64,000 bases of DNA. Source: Variovorax paradoxus EPS (GTDB lineage: Bacteria; Pseudomonadota; Gammaproteobacteria; Burkholderiales; Burkholderiaceae_C). The notes below the pieces were generated by a model. It was given only the letters and a program-made list of their open reading frames with translations, made no database searches and was not told the DNA's origin. Of the stretch, positions 53,528 through 62,621 are shown piece by piece (position 1 is the stretch's first letter; every line of letters begins with the position of its first letter). The DNA lies in NCBI RefSeq assembly GCF_000184745.1, contig NC_014931.1:5332001-5396000 (forward strand). The letters run 5' to 3'. The translations under genes and the position numbers were made by a program.

Positions 53528-54451
53528 ATGCCAGTTTACAGCATGACCGGCTACGCCAGCGGCCAGAACGGGTCCGCAGGCAGCCACTCCGAAGCCGATG
53601 CACGGCCTTCCGCCGCAGGCCGGCTCGGGGTAGAAATCCGCTCGGTCAACAGCCGCTTCCTCGACCTCACCTTCAAATTGCCGGAGGAGTTGCGCCAGCA
53701 TGAGACGGCGCTGCGAGAGCTGCTCACGGGCAAGCTCAAGCGCGGCAAGGTCGAGGTCCGCGCGGCCATCGAGAACACCGCCCAGGCGGGCGTCGTCGAG
53801 CCTTCCGTCAAGCTGCTCCAGCGGCTCAACGGGGTGCAGGACGGCATCAAGGCCTGGCTCCCAGGAGCGCGCGAACTGAGCGTGGCCGACGTGATCCGCC
53901 TCGCCGGTGGCGACGGCGCCACCCGCGGCGACTGGGGCCCCGATCTGCTCGACGTGGCCGGCAAGGCGCTCGAAGCGCTGATGTCCGCCCGCCAGCGCGA
54001 AGGCGCCCGGCTCGCCAAGATGCTCGATGCACACCTGGCTCAATTGCGCGTCCTTGTGCAGCAGGCCGGTCCGCTGGTGCCCCAGTTGGTCGAACAGCAG
54101 CGCAATCGCTTCCTGGAGCGCTGGCAAGAGGCCATGGGCCTGACCGCCGGCACGGGCGGCACGCTGCCCGAAGCCGCTCAAGACCGCGCGCTGACCGAGG
54201 CCACTGCCTTTGCCATCCGCATCGACGTGGCGGAAGAGCTCACCCGGCTGAATTCGCACCTCGACGAAATCGAGCGGCTGCTCAAGAAGGGTGGCGAGAT
54301 CGGCAAGCGCCTGGACTTCCTGATCCAGGAACTGCACCGCGAGGCCAACACCCTGGGTTCCAAGTCGGCAGCCCTGGAACTCACGCGCATCGGCGTGGAC
54401 ATGAAGGTCCTGATCGAGCAGATGCGCGAACAGGTCCAGAACATCGAATGA
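53528..54451 (+). CDS. yicC: YicC-family endoribonuclease
   Basis: 307 residues. The YicC N-terminal domain starts [12 protein letters not shown] with [20 protein letters not shown] and [17 protein letters not shown]; the DUF1732 C-terminal part has [20 protein letters not shown] and the near-invariant [20 protein letters not shown]. YicC family members are RNA-cutting proteins. The stop overlaps gmk (ATGA). Confidence 0.93.
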   Translation: MPVYSMTGYASGQNGSAGSHSEADARPSAAGRLGVEIRSVNSRFLDLTFKLPEELRQHETALRELLTGKLKRGKVEVRAAIENTAQAGVVEPSVKLLQRLNGVQDGIKAWLPGARELSVADVIRLAGGDGATRGDWGPDLLDVAGKALEALMSARQREGARLAKMLDAHLAQLRVLVQQAGPLVPQLVEQQRNRFLERWQEAMGLTAGTGGTLPEAAQDRALTEATAFAIRIDVAEELTRLNSHLDEIERLLKKGGEIGKRLDFLIQELHREANTLGSKSAALELTRIGVDMKVLIEQMREQVQNIE

Positions 54452-55089
54452 CGACGACGAGCGAAAGAATGGACTACCCCGGCAACATCTTCGTGGTCGC
54501 CGCGCCCAGCGGGGCCGGCAAATCGAGCCTGGTCAAGGCGCTCATGGAGCTCGACTCGGCGGTTCAGCCGTCGGTGTCACATACCACGCGGCCGCCGCGC
54601 GGACAGGAAAAGCACGGCCGCGAGTACTTTTTTGCCTCGCCTCCCGAATTCGACGCCCTGATTGCGGCCGACGGCTTCGTGGAATGGGCCCATGTGCACG
54701 GCCACCGGTACGGCACCTCCAAGAAGGCCATCGAGGAGCGGATCGCCCAAGGGGCCGACGTGATCCTCGAAATCGACTTCCAGGGCGCCCTTCAGATCCG
54801 CAAGACCTTTGCGAACGCGGTGATGATCTTCATCCTGCCTCCCAGTTGGGAAGAACTTCGCTCCAGGCTCGAGCGACGCGGCGAGGACAGCGCCTCGGTC
54901 ATCGAATTGCGCCTGAAAAACGCCGCAGAAGAGATGGCCCGGGCCGGGGAATTCGACTTCGTTATAATCAACGAGTTATTTGAGCGGGCGCTTTTTGATC
55001 TCAAGGCGATTGTCCACGCTCAACGGCTCCGGTATTCCGCACAGCGCCGTGCACGTGCCGACACCTTTGCCGCACTGAACATTCCCTGA
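54448..55089 (+). CDS. gmk: Guanylate kinase
   Basis: 213 residues. The P-loop is [10 protein letters not shown]; the GMP site has [20 protein letters not shown] and [19 protein letters not shown], then [10 protein letters not shown] and [19 protein letters not shown] later ATG (54469, MDYPGN) would also give a full enzyme; 54448 is chosen for the ATGA overlap with yicC. It converts GMP to GDP. Confidence 0.95.
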   Translation: MTTTSERMDYPGNIFVVAAPSGAGKSSLVKALMELDSAVQPSVSHTTRPPRGQEKHGREYFFASPPEFDALIAADGFVEWAHVHGHRYGTSKKAIEERIAQGADVILEIDFQGALQIRKTFANAVMIFILPPSWEELRSRLERRGEDSASVIELRLKNAAEEMARAGEFDFVIINELFERALFDLKAIVHAQRLRYSAQRRARADTFAALNIP

Positions 55090-55120
55090 TCTCCTGCTCA
55101 CCGACCGAAAGATACCCATC

Positions 55121-55324
55121 ATGGCCCGCATCACCGTCGAAGATTGTCTGGTTCAGATCCCGAACCGCTTCCAGCTCGTCCTGGCCGCCACGTACCGTGC
55201 GCGCATGCTGAGCCAAGGCCACGCGCCCAAGATCGAGAGCAAGAACAAGCCCGCCGTGACCGCTCTGCGCGAGATCGCCGAAGGCAAGATCGGCATCGAA
55301 ATGCTCAAGAAGGTGCCGGGCTGA
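55121..55324 (+). CDS. rpoZ: RNA polymerase omega subunit
   Basis: 67 residues, a normal RpoZ length. [20 protein letters not shown] and [20 protein letters not shown] are the conserved omega start. Gene order gmk-rpoZ-spoT is the proteobacterial standard. A TATAAT inside gmk (54963-54968) could add an internal promoter, though no good -35 stands with it. Confidence 0.97.
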   Translation: MARITVEDCLVQIPNRFQLVLAATYRARMLSQGHAPKIESKNKPAVTALREIAEGKIGIEMLKKVPG

Positions 55325-55349
55325 TCTGACGCAGCCCTGCAACGAAAAG

Positions 55350-55373
55350 GCACCGCAAAGCGGTGCTTTTTTT
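55350..55373 (+). terminator. Rho-independent terminator after rpoZ
   Basis: Stem GCACCGC/GCGGTGC (55350-55356, 55360-55366) with an AAA loop and seven T residues. It lies between rpoZ and spoT, so spoT may rely partly on its own promoter or on read-through. Confidence 0.9.
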
Positions 55374-55417
55374 ATGTCTGGACGCGCCCATGGAACGGTC
55401 ACGCTAAAGTGGTAGCC

Positions 55418-57676
55418 ATGAGCGCGGTCGCCAAACATCAGTCCCATGCCCCATCGGGGGGCACGCCGAAGCCGAGTCCGGCGGCGCTGAACGCGGCCGC
55501 CGCAAGCTTCGCCGCATTGACAGCGCGCCTGGACTACCTGGGCTCCGAAGACACCGAGCTGGTACGCCGCGCATACCGCTTCGCCGACGAGGCCCATCTG
55601 GGCCAGTTGCGCAACAGCGGCGAGCCGTACATCACCCACCCCATCGCCGTGGCGGCGCAATGCGCCGAATGGAAGCTCGATGCCCAGGCGCTGATGGCCG
55701 CACTGCTGCACGACGCCATCGAAGACTGCGGCGTCACCAAGCCAGAGCTGATCGAGCGCTTCGGCGCCCCGGTCGCCGAACTGGTCGACGGGCTCACCAA
55801 GCTCGACAAGCTGCAGTTCAATACGCGTGAAGAGAACCAGGCAGAGTCTTTCCGCAAGATGTTGCTGGCCATGGCGCGCGACGTGCGCGTCATCCTCGTC
55901 AAGCTGGCCGACCGCACGCACAACATGCGCACGCTGGCCGACGCGCCGCGTGAAAAATGGGCCCGCATCTCGCGCGAAACGCTCGAGATCTACGCACCCA
56001 TCGCGCACCGCCTCGGGCTGAATCAGACCTACCGCGAACTGCAGGAGTTGTCGTTCCGGCACCTCAAGCCGTGGCGTTACGCCACGCTGTCCAAGGCGGT
56101 GGCCAAGGCGCGCGGGCGACGACGTGACCTGATCCAGAAGGTGCAGAAAGAAGTCGAGACCGCTTTCTCTGCCGCCGGTATGACGCTGCGGATCGCCGGA
56201 CGCGAGAAAACGCTCTATTCCATCTACCGCAAGATGGAAGATAAACACCTGAGCTTTGCCCAGGTGACCGACATCTACGGCTTCCGCCTGATCGTGCCGA
56301 ACGTCATTGCCTGCTACACGGGCCTCGGCATCCTTCACCAGATGTACAAGCCGCTGCCCGGCAAGTTCAAGGACCATATCGCGATCGCCAAGCTCAACGG
56401 CTATCAGTCGCTGCACACCACGCTGGTGGGGCCGGCTGGCGTGAGCGTCGAGTTCCAGCTGCGTACCGAAGCGATGCACGTGGTTGCCGAATCCGGCGTC
56501 GCGGCGCACTGGCTCTACAAGGCGGCCGAGCCGAACGGGGCAAGCAACGACCGGCTGGGCACCAAGTGGCTGCAGTCGCTGCTCGACATCCAGGACGAGA
56601 CGCGCGACGCCGCCGAGTTCTGGGACCACGTCAAGGTGGACCTCTTCCCCGACGCGGTTTATGTCTTCACTCCAAAGAGCCAGATCATGGCGCTGCCGCG
56701 TGGCGCCACGGTGGTCGACTTCGCTTACGCCATCCACAGCAACATCGGTGACCACACCTCGGCCGCGCGCATCAACGGCGACCAGGTGCCTCTGCGCACC
56801 GAACTCAAGAACGGCGACGTGGTCGAGGTGATCACGGCGCCCGTGTCGACCCCCAATCCCGCCTGGCTCGGCTTCGTTCGGACCGGCCGGGCGCGCTCCA
56901 AGATCCGCCATTACCTGAAGACGCTGGCACATGCCGAATCCGAAGGCCTCGGCGAAAAGCTGCTCGCACAGGCGCTGCGCGCCGAAGGTCTCGGCAAGCT
57001 GCCCGAGGACGACGACGAGCACCAGGCTTTGTGGGAAAAGCTGCTGCGTTTCACCGGCAACCGCACCCGTTCTGAATTGCTGACCGACATTGGCCTTGGC
57101 AAACGCATTGCAAGCATCGTCGCCAAGCGACTCATGGCACTGCTGGCCGAGTTGGGCGAACGCCCCGATGCCCTGCTGCTGAGCCGAGAGCGCCTCATCC
57201 CGCACGAAGCCGTGTCGCAGGGCGCGGTCACGCTCGATGGCAGCGAAAACTCTTCGGTGCGCTTTGCGCTGTGCTGCCGCCCCATTCCGGGCGACCAGAT
57301 CGTCGGTTACCTCGGGCACGGCGAGGGCTTGGTGGTCCACACCGAAGATTGCGGCGTGGGACAGCGGCTGCGCCACAAGGACAGCGAGCGGTTCTTCGCG
57401 GTCGAATGGGCGGACGAGCCAACGCGCGCGTTCGAGACCGGCGTCGTGATCACCGTGCGCAATGACAAGGGCGTGCTGGCGCGCGTAGCCGCCACGTTGG
57501 CGGATGCGGAAGCAGACATCACGCATGTGGAAATGGCCGATGAGACGCCGCAGGATTCGACCGACCTTCGCTTCGTGATCGCGGTGCGCGATCGCGCGCA
57601 CCTCGACGCCGTGCTGCGCGCCGCCCGACGAACCGCCTCGGTGCTGACCGCGGCGCGCACAGTGCCGGCGCCCTGA
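55418..57676 (+). CDS. spoT: Bifunctional (p)ppGpp synthetase/hydrolase
   Basis: 752 residues from ATG 55418. The hydrolase HD domain is intact (His74, HD at 98-99, ED at 102-103 in LLHDAIEDCG). The synthetase has AGREKTLYSIYRKMEDKHLS, VTDIYGFRLIVPN and NGYQSLHTTLVGP. A TGS domain (DLFPDAVYVFTPKSQIMALP) and a C-terminal ACT domain (about 680-750) follow. It is a long Rel/Spo protein with both activities expected. Confidence 0.95.
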   Translation: MSAVAKHQSHAPSGGTPKPSPAALNAAAASFAALTARLDYLGSEDTELVRRAYRFADEAHLGQLRNSGEPYITHPIAVAAQCAEWKLDAQALMAALLHDAIEDCGVTKPELIERFGAPVAELVDGLTKLDKLQFNTREENQAESFRKMLLAMARDVRVILVKLADRTHNMRTLADAPREKWARISRETLEIYAPIAHRLGLNQTYRELQELSFRHLKPWRYATLSKAVAKARGRRRDLIQKVQKEVETAFSAAGMTLRIAGREKTLYSIYRKMEDKHLSFAQVTDIYGFRLIVPNVIACYTGLGILHQMYKPLPGKFKDHIAIAKLNGYQSLHTTLVGPAGVSVEFQLRTEAMHVVAESGVAAHWLYKAAEPNGASNDRLGTKWLQSLLDIQDETRDAAEFWDHVKVDLFPDAVYVFTPKSQIMALPRGATVVDFAYAIHSNIGDHTSAARINGDQVPLRTELKNGDVVEVITAPVSTPNPAWLGFVRTGRARSKIRHYLKTLAHAESEGLGEKLLAQALRAEGLGKLPEDDDEHQALWEKLLRFTGNRTRSELLTDIGLGKRIASIVAKRLMALLAELGERPDALLLSRERLIPHEAVSQGAVTLDGSENSSVRFALCCRPIPGDQIVGYLGHGEGLVVHTEDCGVGQRLRHKDSERFFAVEWADEPTRAFETGVVITVRNDKGVLARVAATLADAEADITHVEMADETPQDSTDLRFVIAVRDRAHLDAVLRAARRTASVLTAARTVPAP

Positions 57677-57702
57677 AGAAAAACTGGCTGGCGCCGCGCC
57701 GG

Positions 57703-58281
57703 TCAGTCCACCACCGGACGTGGCGCCGGATAACTCACCGACAGTATCTCCACCTCGTGCGCCCCGCCCGGCGTCACCAGTTTCACCACGTCGCCCTCGC
57801 GCGACTTGAGCAAAGCCCGCGCGATCGGGGAAATCCAGCTGACCTGCGACTGGGCGCTGTCGGCTTCGTCGATGCCGAGGATCGTGATGGTGCGTTCGTC
57901 GTCGCCCGTCTCATCGACATAACGGACCGTGGCACCGAAGAAGATCTGGTCGCTGCCATGGTGCACCGACGGATCGGTGACCTCGGCGATTTCGAGGCGC
58001 TTGGTGAGAAAGCGAATACGCCTGTCGATCTCGCGCAAGCGTTTCTTGCCATAGAGATAGTCGCCGTTTTCCGAGCGGTCGCCGTTCTTGGCGGCCCAGT
58101 GCACGGCCTCGACGACCTTCGGGCGCTCCTCGTCCATCAATTGGAGCAACTCGTCGCGCAGCCGTGCGTAGCCTTCCGGCGTGATGTAGTTCTTGCTGCC
58201 CGCCGGCAATGGAGGCGCCACCCCGTCGGCGCCGTCGTCCTCGGCGTCGTTGTCGGTTTCCTTTGTGAATGCCTTGTTCAA
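57703..58281 (-). CDS. greB: Transcription elongation factor GreB
   Basis: 192 residues from a TTG at 58281 with AGAGG upstream (reads MNKAFTKETD, the normal GreB beginning); the open frame before it runs into the next gene. Features are KNYITPEGYARLRDELLQLM, the coiled-coil tip RSENGDYLYGKKRLREIDRR, and the FKBP-like C-terminal domain with ISPIARALLKSREGDVVKL. It rescues backtracked RNA polymerase. It converges with spoT. Confidence 0.93.
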   Translation of the reverse strand: MNKAFTKETDNDAEDDGADGVAPPLPAGSKNYITPEGYARLRDELLQLMDEERPKVVEAVHWAAKNGDRSENGDYLYGKKRLREIDRRIRFLTKRLEIAEVTDPSVHHGSDQIFFGATVRYVDETGDDERTITILGIDEADSAQSQVSWISPIARALLKSREGDVVKLVTPGGAHEVEILSVSYPAPRPVVD

Positions 58282-58324
58282 CGAAGAACCTCTTGAATAG
58301 GTAGAACGGTTCGCCAGTACGACA

Positions 58325-58768
58325 TCAACCCAGGTCCGAGCGCTTGCAGTCGAACGACACGGTCGGCTCGACGCCTCGCAAGGCGGGCATCTTGTTGACG
58401 AAGACGATCCCGACCCTGGCCAGTTGCCAATCACCCGCCTTGAACAGCTTGAAGAGGTTCGTGACCTCTTCACCGGCAGCGGGAATGGAGTTGAAAAGAT
58501 AGACAGGCTCGCCTGAAGAGGTGCCGTCCATGCTCACCAGTTCGGCGCGCATCTTGCCCATGGTTTCCGTGTCCTTCGTTCTGGAGCGCACGATGTCCAT
58601 GTTGACGGTGCGCGAGTGCTCGTCGATCGAGATCCTGCGGATCCAGTTGAACGAGCCAGCCGCGCCGCCCGGGCTCGGCACACATGCAATGGTTCCCGCG
58701 AACGCCGAACCTGCCGCCGAAATCAGCAACAGCAGTTGGCATGCGCAGCGCGCCGTTCGAATGTTCAT
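58325..58768 (-). CDS. Secreted protein of unknown function
   Basis: 147 residues from ATG 58768. Signal peptide MNIRTARCACQLLLLISAAG to about residue 24 (GSAFA). The mature part has two cysteines (CVPSPGG and the C-terminal FDCKRSD) and strands such as NWIRRISIDEHSRTVNMDIV. No recognised domain. It lies 43 bases upstream of greB on the same strand. Confidence 0.65.
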   Translation of the reverse strand: MNIRTARCACQLLLLISAAGSAFAGTIACVPSPGGAAGSFNWIRRISIDEHSRTVNMDIVRSRTKDTETMGKMRAELVSMDGTSSGEPVYLFNSIPAAGEEVTNLFKLFKAGDWQLARVGIVFVNKMPALRGVEPTVSFDCKRSDLG

Positions 58769-58875
58769 GGTCGCCCTGATCCGTTTTGACTTGAAACGGG
58801 ACTTTAGCGTCCAGAAGCCAGACGGCACAGCCGCTGGAACGGCGGCTTTTCTCTGATTCACGTCACCCAAAAGAA

Positions 58876-58907
58876 AATGGCCTAGAAGGTAAACCTTCTA
58901 GGCCATT
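58876..58907 (-). terminator. Terminator after tRNA-Arg (first copy)
   Basis: Perfect 15-base inverted repeat (58876-58890 with 58893-58907) and a two-base centre; on the minus strand it is followed by TTCTTTT. It lies 8 bases after the tRNA 3' end. Confidence 0.85.
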
Positions 58908-58914
58908 AAGAGAG

Positions 58915-58991
58915 TGGTGCGGCTGGCAGGAATTGAACCCACGACCCCTTGGTTCGTAGCCAAGTACTCTATCCAACTGAGCTACAGCCGC
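58915..58991 (-). tRNA. tRNA-Arg (anticodon ACG), copy 1
   Basis: A complete 77-base cloverleaf with encoded CCA: acceptor GCGGCTG/CAGCCGC, D arm with AGTTGGATAGA, anticodon stem CTTGG/CCAAG with loop CTACGAA (anticodon ACG), T loop TTCAATT. It is identical to the copy at 60274-60350. Confidence 0.96.
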
Positions 58992-59057
58992 ACAGCTTGC
59001 AATTATAGCATGCGTTTTTCAGGGCTTCGGAACCCGCGCAGTCGAAGCATCGCAGTT

Positions 59058-59203
59058 GCCGAGAACGAGCCGCTCGACAAGGTCTCGAAAGCAAGTTGGG
59101 AAGCACTCAGCGGCCCGATTCCCTCTGCTCCGGCAACCGGAAGAGCCTGTGGTGTGCTTTTACATACTCGCGACGAATCGTTGCCCTGATCCATCACCTC
59201 GAG
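59058..59203 (-). pseudogene. Decayed leader and N-terminus of an OmpR-type regulator gene
   Basis: The minus strand aligns with the promoter-proximal part of the gene at 39691-40473 (40413-40560), with roughly two thirds of bases matching by eye. Translated, SASQLAFETLSSGSFSAT matches NVSQLPFETALSGSFLGA, the N-terminus of that regulator. The position of its GTG start reads GGG here, and the homology stops after about 20 codons, before tRNA-Arg copy 1. It looks like a truncated gene remnant. Confidence 0.55.
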
Positions 59204-59224
59204 ACCTCTATCGCGCGCGGACCT

Positions 59225-59974
59225 TCAAGCGCCCGGTATGCGAGGCGGGTGCAACTCCACGGCCTTGGCCGCCTTCTTCCGCATCCGGATATTGAGCATC
59301 TCCACGACCAGGGAGAACGCCATCGCGAAGTACACGTAGCCCTTGGGCACATGGTGGTCGAAACCCTCGGCCACGAGGACGACGCCCACCACCACGAGGA
59401 ACGACAACGCCAGCATCTTGATCGTCGGGTGGCTCGAGACGAAGCGGCCGATCGGACCTGCGAACAGCATCATCAGGAGCACCGACACGATCACCGCGGC
59501 GATCATCACCCGCACGTCGTCCACCATGCCGACCGCCGTGATGATCGAGTCCAGCGAGAACACCAGATCGATGATCATGATCTGGAGCATGACGGAGGCG
59601 AGCGTGGCCTTGACGGCGCTGGACTTCTGCTCGTGCTCGCCCTCCAGCGACTGATGGACCTCGGTCGTGCTCTTCCAGATCAGGAAGAGGCCGCCCAGGA
59701 TCAGGATCAGGTCGCGGCCCGAGATTTCCTTGCCGAGCACCGAAAAGAGCGGCGCGACCAGTCCCACAATCCAGGCAAGGACCAGCAGCAGTCCGATGCG
59801 CATGAACATGGCCAGGAACAGACCCACCCGCCGCGCGAATTCGCGCTTCTCGACGGGCAGCTTGTCCACAAGGATGGAGATGAAGATGATGTTGTCGATG
59901 CCCAGCACGAGCTCCAGCGCAGTCAGGGTGGCGAAGGCGACCCAGGCCTGAGGATTCGTCACGAGTTCAAGCAT
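59225..59974 (-). CDS. TerC-family integral membrane protein
   Basis: 249 residues, about seven membrane helices. The TerC signature is clear: LELVLGIDNIIFISILVDKL near residue 20 and the second acidic motif DLVFSLDSIITAVGM near 140. TerC-like proteins are linked to tellurite resistance and metal (Mn) export; the exact substrate is not visible. It lies between two identical tRNA-Arg genes, on the same strand. Confidence 0.9.
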   Translation of the reverse strand: MLELVTNPQAWVAFATLTALELVLGIDNIIFISILVDKLPVEKREFARRVGLFLAMFMRIGLLLVLAWIVGLVAPLFSVLGKEISGRDLILILGGLFLIWKSTTEVHQSLEGEHEQKSSAVKATLASVMLQIMIIDLVFSLDSIITAVGMVDDVRVMIAAVIVSVLLMMLFAGPIGRFVSSHPTIKMLALSFLVVVGVVLVAEGFDHHVPKGYVYFAMAFSLVVEMLNIRMRKKAAKAVELHPPRIPGA

Positions 59975-60207
59975 TGAAGTTCTTTCGCTCCGGCAGCGCC
60001 GGAAAGGGTTGGTCGGATGGCCAGCCGCGAGATCCCATCGGCGATTCGGGGCGGGACGATCCTAGCGGAAGCGCATGGTTTTCTGTCGCAGGCAACGGCT
60101 GCGGAAACAGGGACAAGGGCGTCCTGTGGCGCATTCTTTCGAAGCAGCGGATCTGCCCCCCGATGCGGCCCACCCTATTGACCAACGAGCAATGGTCAAG
60201 GAAACAA

Positions 60208-60231
60208 AAAAGCGCCCCGAAAGGCGCTTTT
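60208..60231. terminator. Hairpin terminator between tRNA-Arg copy 2 and terC
   Basis: Stem AAAAGCGCC/GGCGCTTTT with a 6-base loop (60208-60216, 60223-60231). On the minus strand it ends with T residues, so it can stop transcripts leaving the tRNA. Confidence 0.8.
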
Positions 60232-60242
60232 CATGAAGAAAG

Positions 60243-60267
60243 GCGTGGAAGAAAAGATCTTCCACGC
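60243..60267 (-). terminator. Second hairpin downstream of tRNA-Arg copy 2
   Basis: Stem GCGTGGAAGA/TCTTCCACGC with a 5-base loop, 7 bases after the tRNA 3' end. It has no long T run, so it may be a processing or stability structure rather than a terminator. Confidence 0.55.
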
Positions 60268-60273
60268 TGGGTT

Positions 60274-60350
60274 TGGTGCGGCTGGCAGGAATTGAACCCA
60301 CGACCCCTTGGTTCGTAGCCAAGTACTCTATCCAACTGAGCTACAGCCGC
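60274..60350 (-). tRNA. tRNA-Arg (anticodon ACG), copy 2
   Basis: Identical over all 77 bases to the copy at 58915-58991, including CCA. Its 5' end overlaps the last codons of the ornithine-cyclodeaminase-like gene, whose TAG stop lies inside the tRNA. Confidence 0.96.
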
Positions 60351-61324
60351 GAAGCTGCGGATTCTAACCCGCTCGGAAGCGCCTCCGATTCTGCCTGCGG
60401 CGCGGACATCGGGAGCCGCTGGTGAATGCGGTGCGCCAACGCCACGTCTTCAAGGCCGATGCCGACAGACTTGTAGAGCACGATGTCGCCCCCGCCCTGC
60501 GCACGCGCGCTGACCTCGCCGGCCAGCAGCGGTCCGAGCTCCACGAGCTTGGCCACGAGCGCCTCCGGACGCGAGGCCATGACAAATTCGCCGGCCTCGC
60601 GCAGGGCCTGTCCGGCGGACTCCACGATCACCATGGACGCGCGCGCCAGCACCTGGTCGTCGACTTCGCGCGCCTGCGGCTTGGACGAACCGATCGCCGC
60701 CACGAACGCGCCGGGCTTGAGCAGTGCGCCATCGAAGAGTGGCGCCGTGGCGCGCGTCGCGGTGATCACGATGTCGGCGTCGCGCACGGCCCGCTCGGCG
60801 TCGGCGGTGTCCGAGGCAATGCCATACAGGCGCCCGATGTCGGCCGAAAACGCGTCGGCCCCGTCGATGGCGCACACCAGCACTTGCGAGACGCGGCCGC
60901 GTTCGCAGAACGCCTCGGCATGGGCGCGCGCCTGCACGCCCGAGCCGAAGATCGCCAGGCGCAGCGGTCCCGCCGGCACCACCGCGTCGGCCACGATGCG
61001 GGTCACAGCGGCGGTACGCAGCCGCGTGAGTTGATTGCCTTGCACGATGCGCAGCAGCTTGCCGGTTGCGCTGGAGAACAGCGGGATCACGAAATCGAAC
61101 TGGCCCTGGACGGTGGAATAGACCTTGGTGCCCATCACCTGCGCCGCGCCGTAGATGCCGCCCATCATCGAGAGCGAGGCGCCGGTTCCGTGCAGACGCA
61201 TGCGATCCTGGACGAACGACTGGTCGCGGCCAAGATCGACGAAAGCGGCGCGCATGACCTCGATGGCTTCTTGCATGGTGATGGCGCTCGCCACCTCGGC
61301 ATCGCTGACAAAAATATTCTGCAT
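60341..61324 (-). CDS. Ornithine cyclodeaminase/mu-crystallin family protein
   Basis: 327 residues from ATG 61324 (MQNIFVSDAEV). The family core is visible: LHGTGASLSMMGGIYGAAQV, GNQLTRLRTAAVTRIVADAV, the dinucleotide fold LAIFGSGVQARAHAEAF and DADIVITATRATAPLFDG. Members reduce imines or cyclise amino acids using NAD(P). The last codons (SRL, stop) lie in the tRNA-Arg 5' end. It is downstream of the LuxR-type gene on the same strand, with a 150-base gap. Confidence 0.88.
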   Translation of the reverse strand: MQNIFVSDAEVASAITMQEAIEVMRAAFVDLGRDQSFVQDRMRLHGTGASLSMMGGIYGAAQVMGTKVYSTVQGQFDFVIPLFSSATGKLLRIVQGNQLTRLRTAAVTRIVADAVVPAGPLRLAIFGSGVQARAHAEAFCERGRVSQVLVCAIDGADAFSADIGRLYGIASDTADAERAVRDADIVITATRATAPLFDGALLKPGAFVAAIGSSKPQAREVDDQVLARASMVIVESAGQALREAGEFVMASRPEALVAKLVELGPLLAGEVSARAQGGGDIVLYKSVGIGLEDVALAHRIHQRLPMSAPQAESEALPSGLESAASRL

Positions 61325-61474
61325 GTTGATGGAAGGTTGTGACGTTTTCAATCCAGCGTCGACGCCCGCACGGAGGTCATCGCTGTGGAGGCGGGCTGCA
61401 TAGCGCCCATGCATACCCTGGCGCGAACGCGGCTGCCGCGGTGCCTGCATGGATGGCCTTCGCAGGCCAGGCGC

Positions 61475-62608
61475 TCATTCGGGGGGGCGCTCCGACTTCC
61501 ACAGGGCCGCAGCCACACTGGCGAGCTTCACCCGATTTCTGACCTGGAAGCGCCGGCGCAACTGGCGCATGTGGTAGTCCACCGCGTAGCCCGACAGACC
61601 CAGCCGGTAGGCGATCTCCTTGTCGCTGCACCCCGCCATCAGTTCTTCGAGGATGGCGCGCTGCGTCGGCGAAATGAGACCCGCGAGCCCGTCGTTCGAA
61701 GGCCCGTCCGCAGCGGGCGATTGCGAGGCCTGCGCTGCACAGCCTGCCAGCACATGCTGCGAAACGTACTCGTGGATGCTCAGGCCCAGCGCCAGCGCAT
61801 TGCCCGTCACGCGCTGGATGATCCAGCGGCGGCTCGGCGTGCGCGAAAGACAGCTGATGAAGGTGTGGTCGCCCGATTGGCCGGGGGTGGCCAGGCGCAG
61901 GAAGACGCCGCTGCGGATCCCGTGGCGTTCCATGTCGTCCAGGAAGCGTCGCTGGCGCGCGGCAGTCTCGGCCGAGTCGAGCCGCAGCGGCTGCCTGGAC
62001 TGCGCCTGCTCCAACGACTCGAGATCCCACACCAGCGGCAGCCCGGACGCCGGCGCGTCCTTGTGGCGCACATCGACCTCGTGGAAGCCGTGCGCGAAGT
62101 AGTGCTCTGCCCAGTCTTGGTGTGCGTAGCTGCTGAGGAAGCGCATGGGGTGCAGGCCGCCGTTGCGCGGCCGCAAGGTTCCATAGGCGAGCCATTCGAA
62201 GCCGTTCTGGCGCAGCGCCTGCTTCACCAGCGACAGGCGCATCTCGCGCTCCGGCGCCAGCAGGAGCTGTCCGAGCAGGCCTTGAGGGTGGCCGAGGCTT
62301 CCCGGCTTCATCTGCGGTCGTGCGAGATGGTCGTCGGTGAAGAAGTCCGGCATCCGCCCGCCGAGGTTCGCGGCGTTGTCGCTGGGCATGAAGTGCTCCG
62401 GAAAGATGGAAAAGCCCTGGTCGCGGGCCCGCAGCGCCTGCGGCGTCTCGGCGAGAAGCGGATCCGGATCCGCCTGCGCAGCCGCCGGCTGGTGGTCCGC
62501 GCCGGCCGGTGGCCGGGCCTGCCTGGGCGGTGTCGCACGGTTGGGCCGACCGCGCCACTCCTCGAACGCTTCGGGCATCGCAAACCAAGGGGCCTGGCTA
62601 GACGGCAT
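61475..62608 (-). CDS. LuxR-type quorum-sensing regulator without a LuxI partner
   Basis: 377 residues from ATG 62608 with AAGGAG upstream. A Pro/Ala-rich N-terminal extension of about 110 residues precedes an autoinducer-binding domain. Trp166, Tyr170, Asp179 and Trp194 match the spacing of the LuxR/TraR invariants W57, Y61, D70 and W85; the usual Pro after the Asp is Val180. The C-terminal LuxR HTH (about 305-365) has ISPTQRAILEELMAGCSDKE, IAYRLGLSGYAVDYHMRQLR. No synthase gene is adjacent, so it is a LuxR solo. Confidence 0.88.
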   Translation of the reverse strand: MPSSQAPWFAMPEAFEEWRGRPNRATPPRQARPPAGADHQPAAAQADPDPLLAETPQALRARDQGFSIFPEHFMPSDNAANLGGRMPDFFTDDHLARPQMKPGSLGHPQGLLGQLLLAPEREMRLSLVKQALRQNGFEWLAYGTLRPRNGGLHPMRFLSSYAHQDWAEHYFAHGFHEVDVRHKDAPASGLPLVWDLESLEQAQSRQPLRLDSAETAARQRRFLDDMERHGIRSGVFLRLATPGQSGDHTFISCLSRTPSRRWIIQRVTGNALALGLSIHEYVSQHVLAGCAAQASQSPAADGPSNDGLAGLISPTQRAILEELMAGCSDKEIAYRLGLSGYAVDYHMRQLRRRFQVRNRVKLASVAAALWKSERPPE

Positions 62609-62621
62609 GACTGCACACTCC

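Noticed and set aside
58915..60350. Genomic island or phage attachment between the two tRNA-Arg genes
   Set aside because: The interval holds only terC and a regulator remnant; no integrase or phage gene is present, so identical tRNA genes alone do not support an island.
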